Shown in pieces: positions 1-7,995 of a stretch of DNA of 64,000 nt (position 1 is the stretch's first letter; every line of letters begins with the position of its first letter). The notes beneath the pieces are model-generated. The model was not told where the DNA came from. It was given only the letters and a program-made list of their open reading frames with translations, and did not search any database. A program made the position numbers and the translations under genes. The stretch comes from Actinokineospora xionganensis (GTDB lineage Bacteria > Actinomycetota > Actinomycetes > Mycobacteriales > Pseudonocardiaceae), in the NCBI RefSeq assembly GCF_014323725.1, contig NZ_JABVED010000002.1, positions 391,682-455,681 on the forward strand, read 5' to 3'.

Positions 1-1010
1 GGCACGGCGCTCTGCCCCTGCTGCGCAGGCCCCTGCGAGCCCGGCGAACCGAGTGACGGCAGACCCTGCGGCGGGGTGCCCGGCTGTCCCTGCTGGGCAT
101 GCGGCGGCTGGCCGGGTGCACCGAAGGGCTGCTGGGCGGTCGATCCCGGAGCGCCGGGGGAATGGTTGGCCGGTTGCGCGGACCAACCCTGCTGGGGGCC
201 CCGATGGCCCGGCTGCTGCCCTTGACCAGGGTGCATGGGCTGGCTCTGCGGGTAGGGCCTGCCCTGGGTGGCCGACGGGTGCGGCTGCTGCCACCCCGGC
301 TGCCCCTGGGTGGCCGAGGGGTGCGGCGGCTGCCCCGAGGACTGCGGATGCGGCTGTCCCTGGGTCCCGGGCGCGGGTGGTCGGGACTGGGGTTGGCCGG
401 GGCCGCCGAACGGCCTGCCCGCGCCGCCCTGCCCGGGATGCCCGCCCTGCTGCGGTCGAGGCTGATGTCCTTGCCCGGCAAACGGTTGCTGCCCCTGGGT
501 GCCGGGTCGCGGCTGTGGGGACGGGTGCGGCTGCCCGTGCGTGCGCGGCCCCTGCCCGGCGAACGGCGGCTCGGTTGAGCCCGTCGTGGACGGCGAGCCC
601 GGCCCGCGCGAATCCGAAGAAGCCTGCCCAGCCAACGAAGACTGCGCAGCACCCGACTGGCCACGCGAATCCTGGGAATACTGCGCGCCGATCGGCGGCT
701 CGGTCGAGGCAGGCCCACCCGACGGCGACTCGGTCTGACCCGCCTGCGACTCGTCGTGCCCGGCGCGCGAGTCGGCTGGGTCCGCGGCGGTGTGCTGGCC
801 TGGCGCACCCGCGGGGCCGTGGTCCGCGGAACCGGTGGTCGCCTGCGGCCTGCCGGGTGAGTCCGCCGGGGTCTGCCTGCCCTTGGCGGTCAGCGGCGCC
901 GAGCCGGAACGCTTCGGGTCGGCGTCGCGCTGGATCTGCCACTGGAGTTTCTCCGGGCGCGGCTCGGGCTCCTCGCGGGGCTCGTCGCCGGGGGGTGTCC
1001 ACTGTGTCAT
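1..1010 (-). CDS. pknG: N-terminal part of serine/threonine kinase PknG (3' end outside window)
   Basis: The frame is open from an ATG at 1010 to the window edge (336 codons). It starts MTQWTPPGDEPREEPEPRPE and is then almost wholly Gln, Pro, Gly, Ser and Ala, with recurring HPSATQGQP-like and FAGQG units and no Cys. No kinase or rubredoxin motif is reached, so the identity rests on gene order: the start lies 7 nt after the glnH stop, and glnX-glnH-pknG is the standard actinobacterial order (M. tuberculosis Rv0412c-Rv0410c). PknG is a soluble kinase that senses amino-acid supply through GlnH/GlnX and controls 2-oxoglutarate metabolism via GarA. The low-complexity leader of more than 330 residues is far longer than the roughly 75-residue one in mycobacteria. 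Confidence 0.7.
   Translation of the reverse strand, partial: MTQWTPPGDEPREEPEPRPEKLQWQIQRDADPKRSGSAPLTAKGRQTPADSPGRPQATTGSADHGPAGAPGQHTAADPADSRAGHDESQAGQTESPSGGPASTEPPIGAQYSQDSRGQSGAAQSSLAGQASSDSRGPGSPSTTGSTEPPFAGQGPRTHGQPHPSPQPRPGTQGQQPFAGQGHQPRPQQGGHPGQGGAGRPFGGPGQPQSRPPAPGTQGQPHPQSSGQPPHPSATQGQPGWQQPHPSATQGRPYPQSQPMHPGQGQQPGHRGPQQGWSAQPANHSPGAPGSTAQQPFGAPGQPPHAQQGQPGTPPQGLPSLGSPGSQGPAQQGQSAV
262..335. repeat. Imperfect 42-bp direct repeat inside the pknG leader
   Basis: The 14-mer CCCTGGGTGGCCGA occurs at 262-275 and 304-317 (period 42) and is followed each time by GGGTGCGGC-like sequence. Partial copies recur near 357 and 493. It encodes the HPSATQGQP-type units and probably grew by slippage. 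Confidence 0.6.
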
Positions 1011-1017
1011 CTCGGCC

Positions 1018-2004
1018 TCAGTCCCGGTACTTGACCGTCGGGGGCGCGGCCTGTTCGCCCGCCTGGGTGAGCCAGCGCCCATAGCTGGCCGTCCACGAGC
1101 CGCTCGCGATCGACTTCTCCAGCACGCCGTTGACGAACCGGACCATGTCCTCGTTCGCTTTGGGGATGCCGATGCCGTAGGGCTCCTCGGTGAACCGCGG
1201 TCCGACCATCTTCACGTTCGGGTCCTGCGCGACCATGCCCGCCAGGATCGTGTCGTCCGTCGACACCCCCGCGACCTGTCCCTGCTGCAGCATCAGCAGG
1301 CAGTCCGTCCAGTTGTCCACCGCGACGACCTCCGGCGGGGCAGGGGAGTCGCGCAGCTTGTTGAGCGACGTGGACCCCTTGGCCGCGCAGACGCGCTGGC
1401 CGCGAAGCTGGTCGACCCCGCTGATCTCGGAGCCGCGGTCCACCAGCAGGCGCTGGCCCGCCACGTAGTAGATCGCGGAGAAGTTGATGTCGACCCAGCG
1501 GGCGCAGGTCGCCGTCATCGTGCGGACGACGATGTCGACCTCGCCCTTCTGCAGCGCGGGGATTCGGCCCGCCGAAGTGATGACCTTGAACTGGACCTTG
1601 TTGGGATCGCCGAAGATCGCCGCCGCGATCTCGCGGACCCGGTCGATGTCGAAGCCCTCAAGCTGGTTCGTGGTCGGATTGCGGAACCCGAACAGGAAGG
1701 TGTTCTGGTCGACCCCGGCGATGAGCCTGCCGCGGTCCTGGATCTTCTTCATCGTGGACCCCTCCGGCATCGCGCCGGGCCCGGGCATCGCGCCGGGGCG
1801 CAGGCTGGCCGTGGGATCGCACGGCGGGACCTGGGTGGTCGCACCGGTCGTCGTGGGCGGGTTCACGACCACGCCGACCGGCTCGGGCCGCTGGGCGGAC
1901 TGGACGACGGCCAGGTCGACCGGCTTGCCCGCCGCCGAGCAACCCGTAGACAACACCGCCAGCATCGCCAGCGCCGCTACAAGTGCCGCTGTGGCACGCC
2001 TCAT
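1018..2004 (-). CDS. glnH: GlnH-type glutamate/aspartate-binding lipoprotein
   Basis: A 328-residue SBP_bac_3 family substrate-binding protein. The signal peptide ends in the lipobox LSTGC, so it should be tethered to the outer face of the membrane. The domain shows the family hallmarks: an early GRLIAGVD strand, GFDIDRVREIA, and a late PYGIGIPKANEDMVRFVNG stretch. In mycobacteria GlnH binds Asp/Glu and passes the signal to PknG through GlnX rather than to an ABC permease, and no permease or ATPase gene is next to it here either. Its ATG overlaps the glnX stop by 4 nt, so the two are translationally coupled; pknG starts 7 nt downstream. Confidence 0.9.
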   Translation of the reverse strand: MRRATAALVAALAMLAVLSTGCSAAGKPVDLAVVQSAQRPEPVGVVVNPPTTTGATTQVPPCDPTASLRPGAMPGPGAMPEGSTMKKIQDRGRLIAGVDQNTFLFGFRNPTTNQLEGFDIDRVREIAAAIFGDPNKVQFKVITSAGRIPALQKGEVDIVVRTMTATCARWVDINFSAIYYVAGQRLLVDRGSEISGVDQLRGQRVCAAKGSTSLNKLRDSPAPPEVVAVDNWTDCLLMLQQGQVAGVSTDDTILAGMVAQDPNVKMVGPRFTEEPYGIGIPKANEDMVRFVNGVLEKSIASGSWTASYGRWLTQAGEQAAPPTVKYRD

Positions 2005-3326
2005 CGGTACTCCCGCAGTCGTTCCCGGATGCCGAGCAGGATCCCGGCGGCGGCGATGATCGCCAGCACGACGACGCCCGGGACCAGGCCGGTCAACGCC
2101 GCACTGGCGTGTTTGGTCTGGGTGAAGAACTCCTCGCGGCCCGCGTTGAGGGCCGTGATCAGGTTCTTGTCGAGCTTGCCGAACGCCACGGCCGAGCTGT
2201 CCGGCGCGGCGCCGATGGCCATGGCGACGGCCTCCTCGTACTGACCGCCGTCGTCGAGCTCACGGATCTTCTTGTGGGCCGCGATCCACGTGTCGGCGTT
2301 CGCGAGGGCCTGGTCGACCTCGCCCGCGATCGCCGGGCTGGAAGCCAGTTCCCTGGCCTGGCGCAGCAGGTTGCCCCGGTCGCCACCGCTGAAGGTGACC
2401 GAGAGTTCCTGCCATTCCTTCTCGTATCCGGGCCCGTCGCCGCGGGCGACCAGGGTCAGGGTCTCGTCGGCGCGGCACTTCAGCGAGTTGATCCTGGCCT
2501 GCACAAGTACGTCCACCTGCTGCGAGCCGTTGCGTTCGCCGTCGGCGACCTGGGTCGCGCCGATGATCAGCGCCGCCGAGCCCCACACCAGGGCCAGGGC
2601 GATGGCGAGTGTCGAGCCGAACAGGCCGACGTTGAGCAGCCGGTTGGTCTTGCGGGTCAGGTAGCGCTGGGTCATGACGAGCGCGGCGAGCAGGGCGACG
2701 GTGAGCACGAGTGTCGTCCACGGGAACGACCTGGCCTCGGCCTGGCCCGCCTTGAGCCGTTCGTAGTCGATCCCGTAGAGCTGCTCGGCGGCGGGCAGGA
2801 TCTTCGATCGCATCAGCCCCGACGCCTCGCGCAGGTACGCCGCACCTGCCGGGAAACCCTGGCGGTTGTTCGCGCGCGCGGTCTCGATCAGTCCCGTGTA
2901 GACGGGCAGCTGCTGCGAGAGCGTGTTGACCTGCTGCTCGGCCAGGGAGTCGCCCGCCACGTCCGAGGACGCCTTGCCGAGGGCGGCGCCCGCCTGGGCG
3001 ATGTCGAACTCGTAGCGTGACCGCAGGGCGGCGGGCTCGACACCGCCGGAGAGGAACGCACTGGCCGCGGTGGCGTCGGCGTCGGACAGCGACCGGTAGA
3101 TCTGCTGCGCGGCGGCGGTCAGGGGCTCGCGGTGGTCGGTGAGCTCGTCGAGGGTCGACTGCTTCGTCTGCAGAGTCACGGCCGCGAAGATGCCGGTGAG
3201 CACGGTCAACAGGAGCAGGCCGACCGCGATGAGGCTCAGCCTGCCAGGGGTCGTCGTCGCCGAGTGCGTCACTCGGCGCAACGGGGAAGCCTGCCTGGCC
3301 TCGGCGGTCACCACGGATACGTCCAC
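2001..3326 (-). CDS. glnX: GlnX-type membrane signalling protein
   Basis: A 441-residue membrane protein with hydrophobic helices near residues 31-53, 205-222, 232-255 and 410-430. These flank two helical extracytoplasmic regions, the first starting after LQTKQSTLDELTDHRE, an arrangement like the sensory half of a chemoreceptor or kinase but with no catalytic domain. This is the GlnX family, thought to carry amino-acid information from GlnH outside to PknG inside. The start is GTG at 3326; no clear Shine-Dalgarno precedes it, and in-frame GTG codons six and five codons downstream are alternatives. First gene of the operon. Confidence 0.85.
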   Translation of the reverse strand: MDVSVVTAEARQASPLRRVTHSATTTPGRLSLIAVGLLLLTVLTGIFAAVTLQTKQSTLDELTDHREPLTAAAQQIYRSLSDADATAASAFLSGGVEPAALRSRYEFDIAQAGAALGKASSDVAGDSLAEQQVNTLSQQLPVYTGLIETARANNRQGFPAGAAYLREASGLMRSKILPAAEQLYGIDYERLKAGQAEARSFPWTTLVLTVALLAALVMTQRYLTRKTNRLLNVGLFGSTLAIALALVWGSAALIIGATQVADGERNGSQQVDVLVQARINSLKCRADETLTLVARGDGPGYEKEWQELSVTFSGGDRGNLLRQARELASSPAIAGEVDQALANADTWIAAHKKIRELDDGGQYEEAVAMAIGAAPDSSAVAFGKLDKNLITALNAGREEFFTQTKHASAALTGLVPGVVVLAIIAAAGILLGIRERLREYR

Positions 3327-3379
3327 GGGAGAACAGTCAACAACACGAACCCGCCCACCACGCCCGCTTTCCCCCGGCG

Positions 3380-3395
3380 GTTACCTGGCTGTGAC
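3380..3395. promoter_or_regulatory. Possible GlnR-like box upstream of glnX
   Basis: GTTAC-N6-GTGAC lies about 55 bp upstream of the glnX start. It resembles the GNNAC-N6-GNAAC pattern of actinobacterial GlnR sites but deviates in the second half. A glnR gene is in this window. One weak match is suggestive only. Confidence 0.22.
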
Positions 3396-3569
3396 GCCGG
3401 CACTTGTCGAAATGAACCTAGTCGACCCCCATCGGGCAGGCCACCACGGCTGGATTTAACCTGCCGCGTCGTCATGGCGACGGTGAGTCACCAAACGTCC
3501 TTCTTGCGCGCAGGGCAATCGCCTGGTTGCTCTCTGGTTCTGCCCGCCCGGCTCTGGGACCGTCGTTGT

Positions 3570-3788
3570 ATGACCAGTGATCACAACATGCGGCATGTCG
3601 CCACGTTCTGCGGCCAGTGCAGCTGTGGCTGCCCGGAGCTGTGGATCGATCCGGACGCACCCGACGAGAAGCGGGTGGTCATCACCGACGACTTCGGCCA
3701 GCGCATCCAGATGAGCGTCGGGCAGCTCACCGACCTCGTGGCCGACGTCAAGAACGGTGTCCTCGACGAATTGCTCATCCCGAGCTAG
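3570..3788 (+). CDS. Small Cys-rich protein of unknown function
   Basis: A 72-residue protein beginning MTSDHNMRHVATFCGQCSCG. Four Cys fall in a short CxxCxCxC cluster (residues 14-21), followed by PELWIDPDAP, a hydrophilic strand RVVITDDFGQRIQMS and a helix ending VKNGVLDELL. There is no signal peptide, so it is probably cytoplasmic. The Cys cluster suggests metal binding or a redox role. The C-terminal half vaguely resembles DUF397-type small actinobacterial proteins, but I do not recognise the family. The preferred start is the ATG at 3570; longer in-frame starts upstream would add a tail of no obvious coding character. The DUF5134 membrane protein gene follows after 6 nt. Confidence 0.7.
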   Translation: MTSDHNMRHVATFCGQCSCGCPELWIDPDAPDEKRVVITDDFGQRIQMSVGQLTDLVADVKNGVLDELLIPS

Positions 3789-3794
3789 CCCACC

Positions 3795-4340
3795 GTGGCC
3801 ACCTGGCTCGGGTGGACCTGCACGGCGGCCTTCCTGGCCGTCGCCGGGTATGCGGTCGCCCGGCTGGTGGTCGCGTGCCGCACGCCGGGCTCGACCGGGT
3901 GCCACCGTACGGTCGACACCGCCCACGCGCTGATGGCGCTTGGCATGGCGGTGATGTGCTCGCCGGTCGGCGGGCCGCTGCCGATGGCCGGGTGGCAGAC
4001 GGTCTTCCTGCTGCTCACGGTCTGGTTCCTGGTCCGCAGGGAGCCGGTGTCCGGGTGGCACGGCGGCGGGCTGCACCACGCGGTCGGCGGTCTGGCGATG
4101 CTCTACATGCTCACCGCCGTCCCGCACAGCGCCCATGCGATGGCGTCGGCCTGGAGTCCCCGGATGGCCGGGGAGCAGGCGGCGCTGCCCGTGCTCGGGT
4201 GGATCTTCGTCGGCTATTTCGCGGTGCAGGCCGCGCGGCTGGTCCGGGTGAGCCTGCGGTCGGACACGCACCGGGTGGCGGCGGGCTGCCAGGGCGTCAT
4301 GGCGGTGGGGGCGGGCGGGATGATCCTGGCCATGCTCTGA
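3795..4340 (+). CDS. DUF5134-like polytopic membrane protein
   Basis: A 181-residue integral membrane protein with about six hydrophobic segments. The pattern DTAHALMALGMAVMCSP (residues 37-53) is typical of DUF5134 proteins, whose function is unknown; several carry His and Met in the second helix that could bind metal. A second His-rich spot, HGGGLHHAVGG, lies near residue 92. The start is GTG at 3795, 6 nt after the preceding Cys-rich gene, so the pair is probably co-transcribed. No catalytic motif is seen. Confidence 0.7.
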   Translation: MATWLGWTCTAAFLAVAGYAVARLVVACRTPGSTGCHRTVDTAHALMALGMAVMCSPVGGPLPMAGWQTVFLLLTVWFLVRREPVSGWHGGGLHHAVGGLAMLYMLTAVPHSAHAMASAWSPRMAGEQAALPVLGWIFVGYFAVQAARLVRVSLRSDTHRVAAGCQGVMAVGAGGMILAML

Positions 4341-4432
4341 GAGTCCTTACATGACTCGAACCCTTTCCTGGCGTCTCCTTGATCCGGCTCTGTGACAGTC
4401 ATGTCATCGGGTTCGTCAAGGGAGGAACTGCC

Positions 4433-4816
4433 ATGCGGGTCAAGCAGTGGGCCGTGGTCGCGGCCATCGTCAGCGGGGTCAGCCTGATCGGCGGCGGGGT
4501 CGCGGCGGCGCAGCCGAGCGAGCCGGTCACCATCACCCTGAGCCCCGAACAGGTCCAGAACCTGTGCGAGAAGCGGCTGCCGAAGGCGGAGAAGCGGATC
4601 GCCAAGCTGCTGGCCCGGATCAACGGGGACGCGCAGGTCAAGGGCTCCGTGGCGTGGCTCAAGGCGCGGGCGGAGAAGGAGCGGGCGGCGGGCCGGGAGA
4701 CCAGCGCCCAGGTGCTGCGGGAGCGGGCCGAGCGCCGGGCGGGCCGGGTCGAGCAGCTGAACAAGGCCAATGACCGGGTCACGCAGTTCCAGTCGAAGCA
4801 CTGTGGTGCCAAGTGA
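4433..4816 (+). CDS. Small secreted helical protein linked to a two-component system
   Basis: A 127-residue protein with a cleavable signal peptide (residues 1-23, ending GGGVAAAQ). The mature part is charged and almost entirely helical, rich in Lys, Arg, Glu and Ala (EKRLPKAEKRIAKLLARING), with two Cys at the ends of the mature chain that could form a disulfide. ATG 4433 is preceded by GGAGG at 4421-4425, which excludes the longer upstream start. Its stop overlaps the GTG of a lipoprotein gene, and a response regulator and sensor kinase follow, so it is the first gene of a four-gene operon. It may be a periplasmic effector or ligand for the kinase, by analogy with CpxP; this is inference from position. 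Confidence 0.75.
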   Translation: MRVKQWAVVAAIVSGVSLIGGGVAAAQPSEPVTITLSPEQVQNLCEKRLPKAEKRIAKLLARINGDAQVKGSVAWLKARAEKERAAGRETSAQVLRERAERRAGRVEQLNKANDRVTQFQSKHCGAK

Positions 4817-4968
4817 AGCGCGCGGTGACCATCGCCGCCCTGCTGTTGGCCTGTGTGGCGTGCGAGCGGCAACCCGCCGCGCCCGCGCCCGGTTCGTCGG
4901 GCACCTCGGACCTCGATCAGATCGAGTCCACCCTCGACGCCATCGAATCCGAGCTTGCCGGGGATTAG
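4813..4968 (+). CDS. 51-residue putative lipoprotein
   Basis: A short gene that starts GTG at 4813 inside the preceding stop codon (GTGA overlap) and ends TAG at 4966-4968. It has a basic start (VKRAVTIAALLL), a hydrophobic stretch ending LLACVAC that contains two possible lipobox cysteines, a Pro/Ala/Gly/Ser linker, and an acidic heptad-like tail DLDQIESTLDAIESELAG that could form a coiled coil. The spacing and overlap show translational coupling. As an acidic coiled-coil lipoprotein next to a basic secreted helical protein and ahead of a sensor kinase, it may be part of the sensing complex. No family is recognised. Confidence 0.65.
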   Translation: MKRAVTIAALLLACVACERQPAAPAPGSSGTSDLDQIESTLDAIESELAGD

Positions 4969-4978
4969 CCTGACCGCC

Positions 4979-5656
4979 ATGGAGTCCCGTGGGCTGGTGC
5001 TCGTGGTCGAGGACGACCCGGCGATAGCCGAACTGGTCACGCTCTACCTGCGCCGAGACGGGTTCGGGGTGCAGGTGGAGAGCGACGGGGTCGCGGCGCT
5101 CGCCGCGGCCCGGCGGGTCAAGCCGGTCGCGGTGGTGCTCGACATCGGGCTGCCCGGCATGGACGGCATCGAGGTCTGCCGCGCCCTGCGCAAGGACGGT
5201 GACTGGACCCCCGTGCTGTTCGTGACCGCCCGCGACGACGAGGTCGACCGGGTGCTCGGCTTGGAACTCGGGGCCGATGACTACGTGACCAAGCCGTTCA
5301 GCCCACGCGAACTGGTGGCGCGGGTGCGCACGGTGTTGCGTCGGGCCAACGGACCGGGCGCCGCGGAGGTGCTCTCGGCCTGCGGGACCCGGCTCGACCT
5401 CGGCGAGCGTCGCGTGTGGACGGACGGCGGCGAGGTCGCGCTGACGTCGACGGAGTTCGACCTGCTGGCGCACCTGATGCGCAGGCCGGGGCAGGTGTTC
5501 GACCGGGCGCAACTGCTGAGCGCGGTCTGGGGTTACGCCGCGGCGGCGGGCACTCGCACTGTCGACGTCCACATCGCGCAGCTGCGGGCGAAACTGGGAC
5601 CGCACTGTCCGATTAGGACCGTCCGGAGCGTCGGCTATGCGGTGGAGCGCCGGTGA
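4979..5656 (+). CDS. OmpR/PhoB-family response regulator
   Basis: A 225-residue regulator. The receiver domain (residues 5-120) has the acidic pocket EDD at 11-13, the phospho-acceptor Asp55 in VVLDIGLPGMDG, and the conserved Lys in VTKPFSPRELV. The winged-helix DNA-binding domain (about 130-222) carries LTSTEFDLLAHLM and the recognition region RTVDVHIAQLRAKLG. ATG 4979 lies 7 nt behind TAGCCT (4966-4971), so an internal leaderless promoter is possible in addition to read-through from the two small genes upstream. The stop overlaps the GTG of the kinase gene. The regulon cannot be told from sequence. Confidence 0.95.
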   Translation: MESRGLVLVVEDDPAIAELVTLYLRRDGFGVQVESDGVAALAAARRVKPVAVVLDIGLPGMDGIEVCRALRKDGDWTPVLFVTARDDEVDRVLGLELGADDYVTKPFSPRELVARVRTVLRRANGPGAAEVLSACGTRLDLGERRVWTDGGEVALTSTEFDLLAHLMRRPGQVFDRAQLLSAVWGYAAAAGTRTVDVHIAQLRAKLGPHCPIRTVRSVGYAVERR

Positions 5657-7002
5657 AGCGGGCGTCGATCGCGGTCCGGATCACCGCGCTGGGCCTGGCC
5701 GTGGCCGGGGTCGTCGCCGTCGTCGGCGGGCTGGTCTCCGCGCGGCTGGTGGCGCAGACCGCGCGGGAGGTGACGAGGCAGACGCTGTCCGACCAGGCCG
5801 ACGTGGTGGCGGGTCAGCTCGCCGACAGCAAACTCGGCCTGCGCCGCGTCGTCGAGGTGCTCGGCGGCCAAGGCGTGGCGGTGGTTCAGGTGCGGCCCAA
5901 CGGCAACGTCGTCAGCTCCGACGCCACCGCCGAGCGCGCGGCGCGGAAGGCGGGCATCGCCGAGCTGACCGGGCCGGTGCACACGACGATCGAGATCAAC
6001 GGGCGGGTCCTCCTCGTCGAGCTGCGGCAGGCCGACCCGCGCGGGGCGATCGGGCTGGTCCGGGAGACGGAGGCGGCGAAGGGGGTCGGTCGGACGCTGA
6101 TCCGCAACATCGTCGTCGCGCTCGGCCTCGGCCTGCTGGTGGCCGCGGTCGCCGGGCTGGTCCTGGCCCGGCTGCTGTCCCGGCCGCTGCGCCGCACGGC
6201 CGCGGTGGCGACGTCGATGAGCCACGGCCGACGCGACCTGCGGGCGCCGGTCGACGGCCCGCGCGAGGTGGCGGAGGTGGCCGCGTCGGTGAACGAGTTG
6301 GCGGACGCCCTGCACCGCAGCGAGGCCAGGCAGCGGGACTTCCTGCTGTCGGTCTCGCATGAGCTGCGGACGCCGCTGACGGCGGTCAAGGGCTTCGCCG
6401 AGTCACTGGCCGACGGCGTCGTCACCGGCGACGCGGTCGCCGCGGCAGGCCGCACGATCGACCAGGAGGCGAACCGACTCGACCGCCTGGTCGCCGACCT
6501 CCTCGACCTGGCCCGCCTGGGCGCCGACGACTTCCGCCTCGACGTGGTCGCCGTCGACCTCACCGCCCTGGTCGCGGAGACGGCGACGGTCTGGTCGGCC
6601 CGCTGCGCCACCGCCGGAGTCCGCTTCGCACTGGAGGCCCCCACCGAACCGGTTGTCGTGCACGCGGACCCACGTCGGCTGCGACAGGTGCTGGACGGCC
6701 TGGCCGAGAACGCCCTGCGCGTCACCCCTTCCGGCAGGCCGATGGTGCTCGCCCTGACCCGCACGGCTGGGGTGGCGGTGCTGCAGGTGCGCGACGGCGG
6801 ACCGGGACTGGCGCCGGAGGAGTACCCGGTGGCGTTCGCGCGGGGGGTGCTGAACGCGCGCTACAGCGGGAGCAGACCGGTGGGGACGGGGATCGGGTTG
6901 GCGCTGGTGCACGGGCTGGTGAGCCGGATGGGTGGGGCGATCGAGGCGGGCCCCGCCCCGGAGGGCGGGGCTGCCTTCACCGTCCGCTTCCGAACCGCCT
7001 GA
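5653..7002 (+). CDS. Sensor histidine kinase
   Basis: A 449-residue membrane kinase. TM1 is near residues 12-33, an extracytoplasmic sensor region covers about 34-150 with basic and acidic patches, TM2 is near 152-178, then HAMP, then a HisKA domain with H-box SVSHELRTPLTAVKG. The HATPase_c domain has N-box GLAENALRVTP, G1 DGGPGL and G2 GTGIGLAL, so all catalytic boxes are intact. GTG 5653 overlaps the response-regulator stop by 4 nt (GTGA), showing co-translation. It is the last gene of the operon that begins with the two small envelope proteins. Confidence 0.95.
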   Translation: MKRASIAVRITALGLAVAGVVAVVGGLVSARLVAQTAREVTRQTLSDQADVVAGQLADSKLGLRRVVEVLGGQGVAVVQVRPNGNVVSSDATAERAARKAGIAELTGPVHTTIEINGRVLLVELRQADPRGAIGLVRETEAAKGVGRTLIRNIVVALGLGLLVAAVAGLVLARLLSRPLRRTAAVATSMSHGRRDLRAPVDGPREVAEVAASVNELADALHRSEARQRDFLLSVSHELRTPLTAVKGFAESLADGVVTGDAVAAAGRTIDQEANRLDRLVADLLDLARLGADDFRLDVVAVDLTALVAETATVWSARCATAGVRFALEAPTEPVVVHADPRRLRQVLDGLAENALRVTPSGRPMVLALTRTAGVAVLQVRDGGPGLAPEEYPVAFARGVLNARYSGSRPVGTGIGLALVHGLVSRMGGAIEAGPAPEGGAAFTVRFRTA

Positions 7003-7067
7003 TCGTGCCGGTAGTCCTGGGCCGAACTCGCCGATCAAGGAAATCGCGGCGTCACCCCTCCGCGCAA

Positions 7068-7137
7068 AGCCCCCGCCCACCCAGGGGGGACGGCCCTTGG
7101 CCAGTCTATCGGCTGGTGGGGGTGGGTGGGCGGGGCT
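7068..7137. terminator. Long GC-rich inverted repeat between convergent genes
   Basis: CCCCGCCCACCC at 7071-7082 pairs with GGGTGGGCGGGG at 7124-7135; with one bulge the stem extends by two further pairs. It lies in the 193-bp gap between the kinase gene and the convergent minus-strand gene, so it probably ends transcription from both sides. There is no strong U-tract. Confidence 0.5.
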
Positions 7138-7195
7138 CGCGGGGACTGTGGACAGGTCGGGATGGGTGTGGATCAGTTGGGTCCTGGACTTGCGG

Positions 7196-7960
7196 TTACT
7201 GGGTGGCGCCTTTGAGGACCGTGTAGAGGGCGTCGACGGCGGACTGGTCGCCTTCGGTGGTGACGGAATCCTCGGCGGCGCGGCGCCAGAGCCAGCGGAG
7301 GAGGGTTTCCGGGTCGGCGCGGACGGTGGCGTCGGCGGGGCCGTCGGCCGCCTCAAGGGTGATGACCTTCGAGTCGAGGTTCACAAGCCAGGCCGAGTCA
7401 CCGGTCTCGACGCGGACGCGCTGGCCGGTCAGGTCGTCCAGGGCGCCGGCGAAGTCCTCACGGAAGTGGTGGGACGCGAAGGCCAGGAATCGTTCCAGGA
7501 CCTCGTCGACCCCGTCCACCGCCAGGTCCCGCGGGATCGGGGCGCTCTCGACGCCCGCGGCGAGTTCGGCGTCGACGCGGTGGATCACGGTTTCCTGGGC
7601 CATGCGGCGGATCCAGAACGCGACGGTCTGGTCGGGTGGGAACCACGTCACCGTGACATCCGAGGGCTGTCTGTGGCCGAACTGGGCGAGCAACTTGTCG
7701 TAGCCCCGGTCGAGGGCGGCCGGCGGGTCCTCGCCGGTCAGATCCGGCTGCGGCTGCCGGGCGTCGTGCTCCATTGTGGCGGCCTTGTGCGAGTAGACCT
7801 GGGCGACATGGCGGACCAGGTCGGTCATGGTCCACGGAGGACAGGTGGGAACCTCGGCGTCGGGTGCCGAAGCCGCGACAGTGCGCAGGCGGGCGAAGTC
7901 CGAGGCGAAGCAGTCGAGGTAGCGCTGGGAGTCCATATGGCACACCCAATCACCTGCCAT
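7196..7960 (-). CDS. Maleylpyruvate isomerase-like (MDMPI/TIGR03083, DinB-fold) protein
   Basis: A 254-residue protein. The N-terminal half is the metal-binding MDMPI/DinB four-helix bundle, recognisable by the CPPWTMTDLVRHVAQVYSHK region and a later ETVIHRVDAE helix whose His residues would bind the metal. The C-terminal half is the small MDMPI_C sterol-carrier-like domain. Family members use mycothiol as thiol cofactor (isomerisation or detoxification), in line with the mycothiol synthase gene in this window; the substrate is unknown. Start ATG 7960 is preceded by GGGAGG; ATG 7936 (MDSQRYLD) is an alternative. It lies 35 nt behind the monooxygenase gene and is probably co-transcribed. Confidence 0.8.
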   Translation of the reverse strand: MAGDWVCHMDSQRYLDCFASDFARLRTVAASAPDAEVPTCPPWTMTDLVRHVAQVYSHKAATMEHDARQPQPDLTGEDPPAALDRGYDKLLAQFGHRQPSDVTVTWFPPDQTVAFWIRRMAQETVIHRVDAELAAGVESAPIPRDLAVDGVDEVLERFLAFASHHFREDFAGALDDLTGQRVRVETGDSAWLVNLDSKVITLEAADGPADATVRADPETLLRWLWRRAAEDSVTTEGDQSAVDALYTVLKGATQ

Positions 7961-7995
7961 GGCCCTCCCGCGTCCGATTTTCGCCAGGCCCACCG

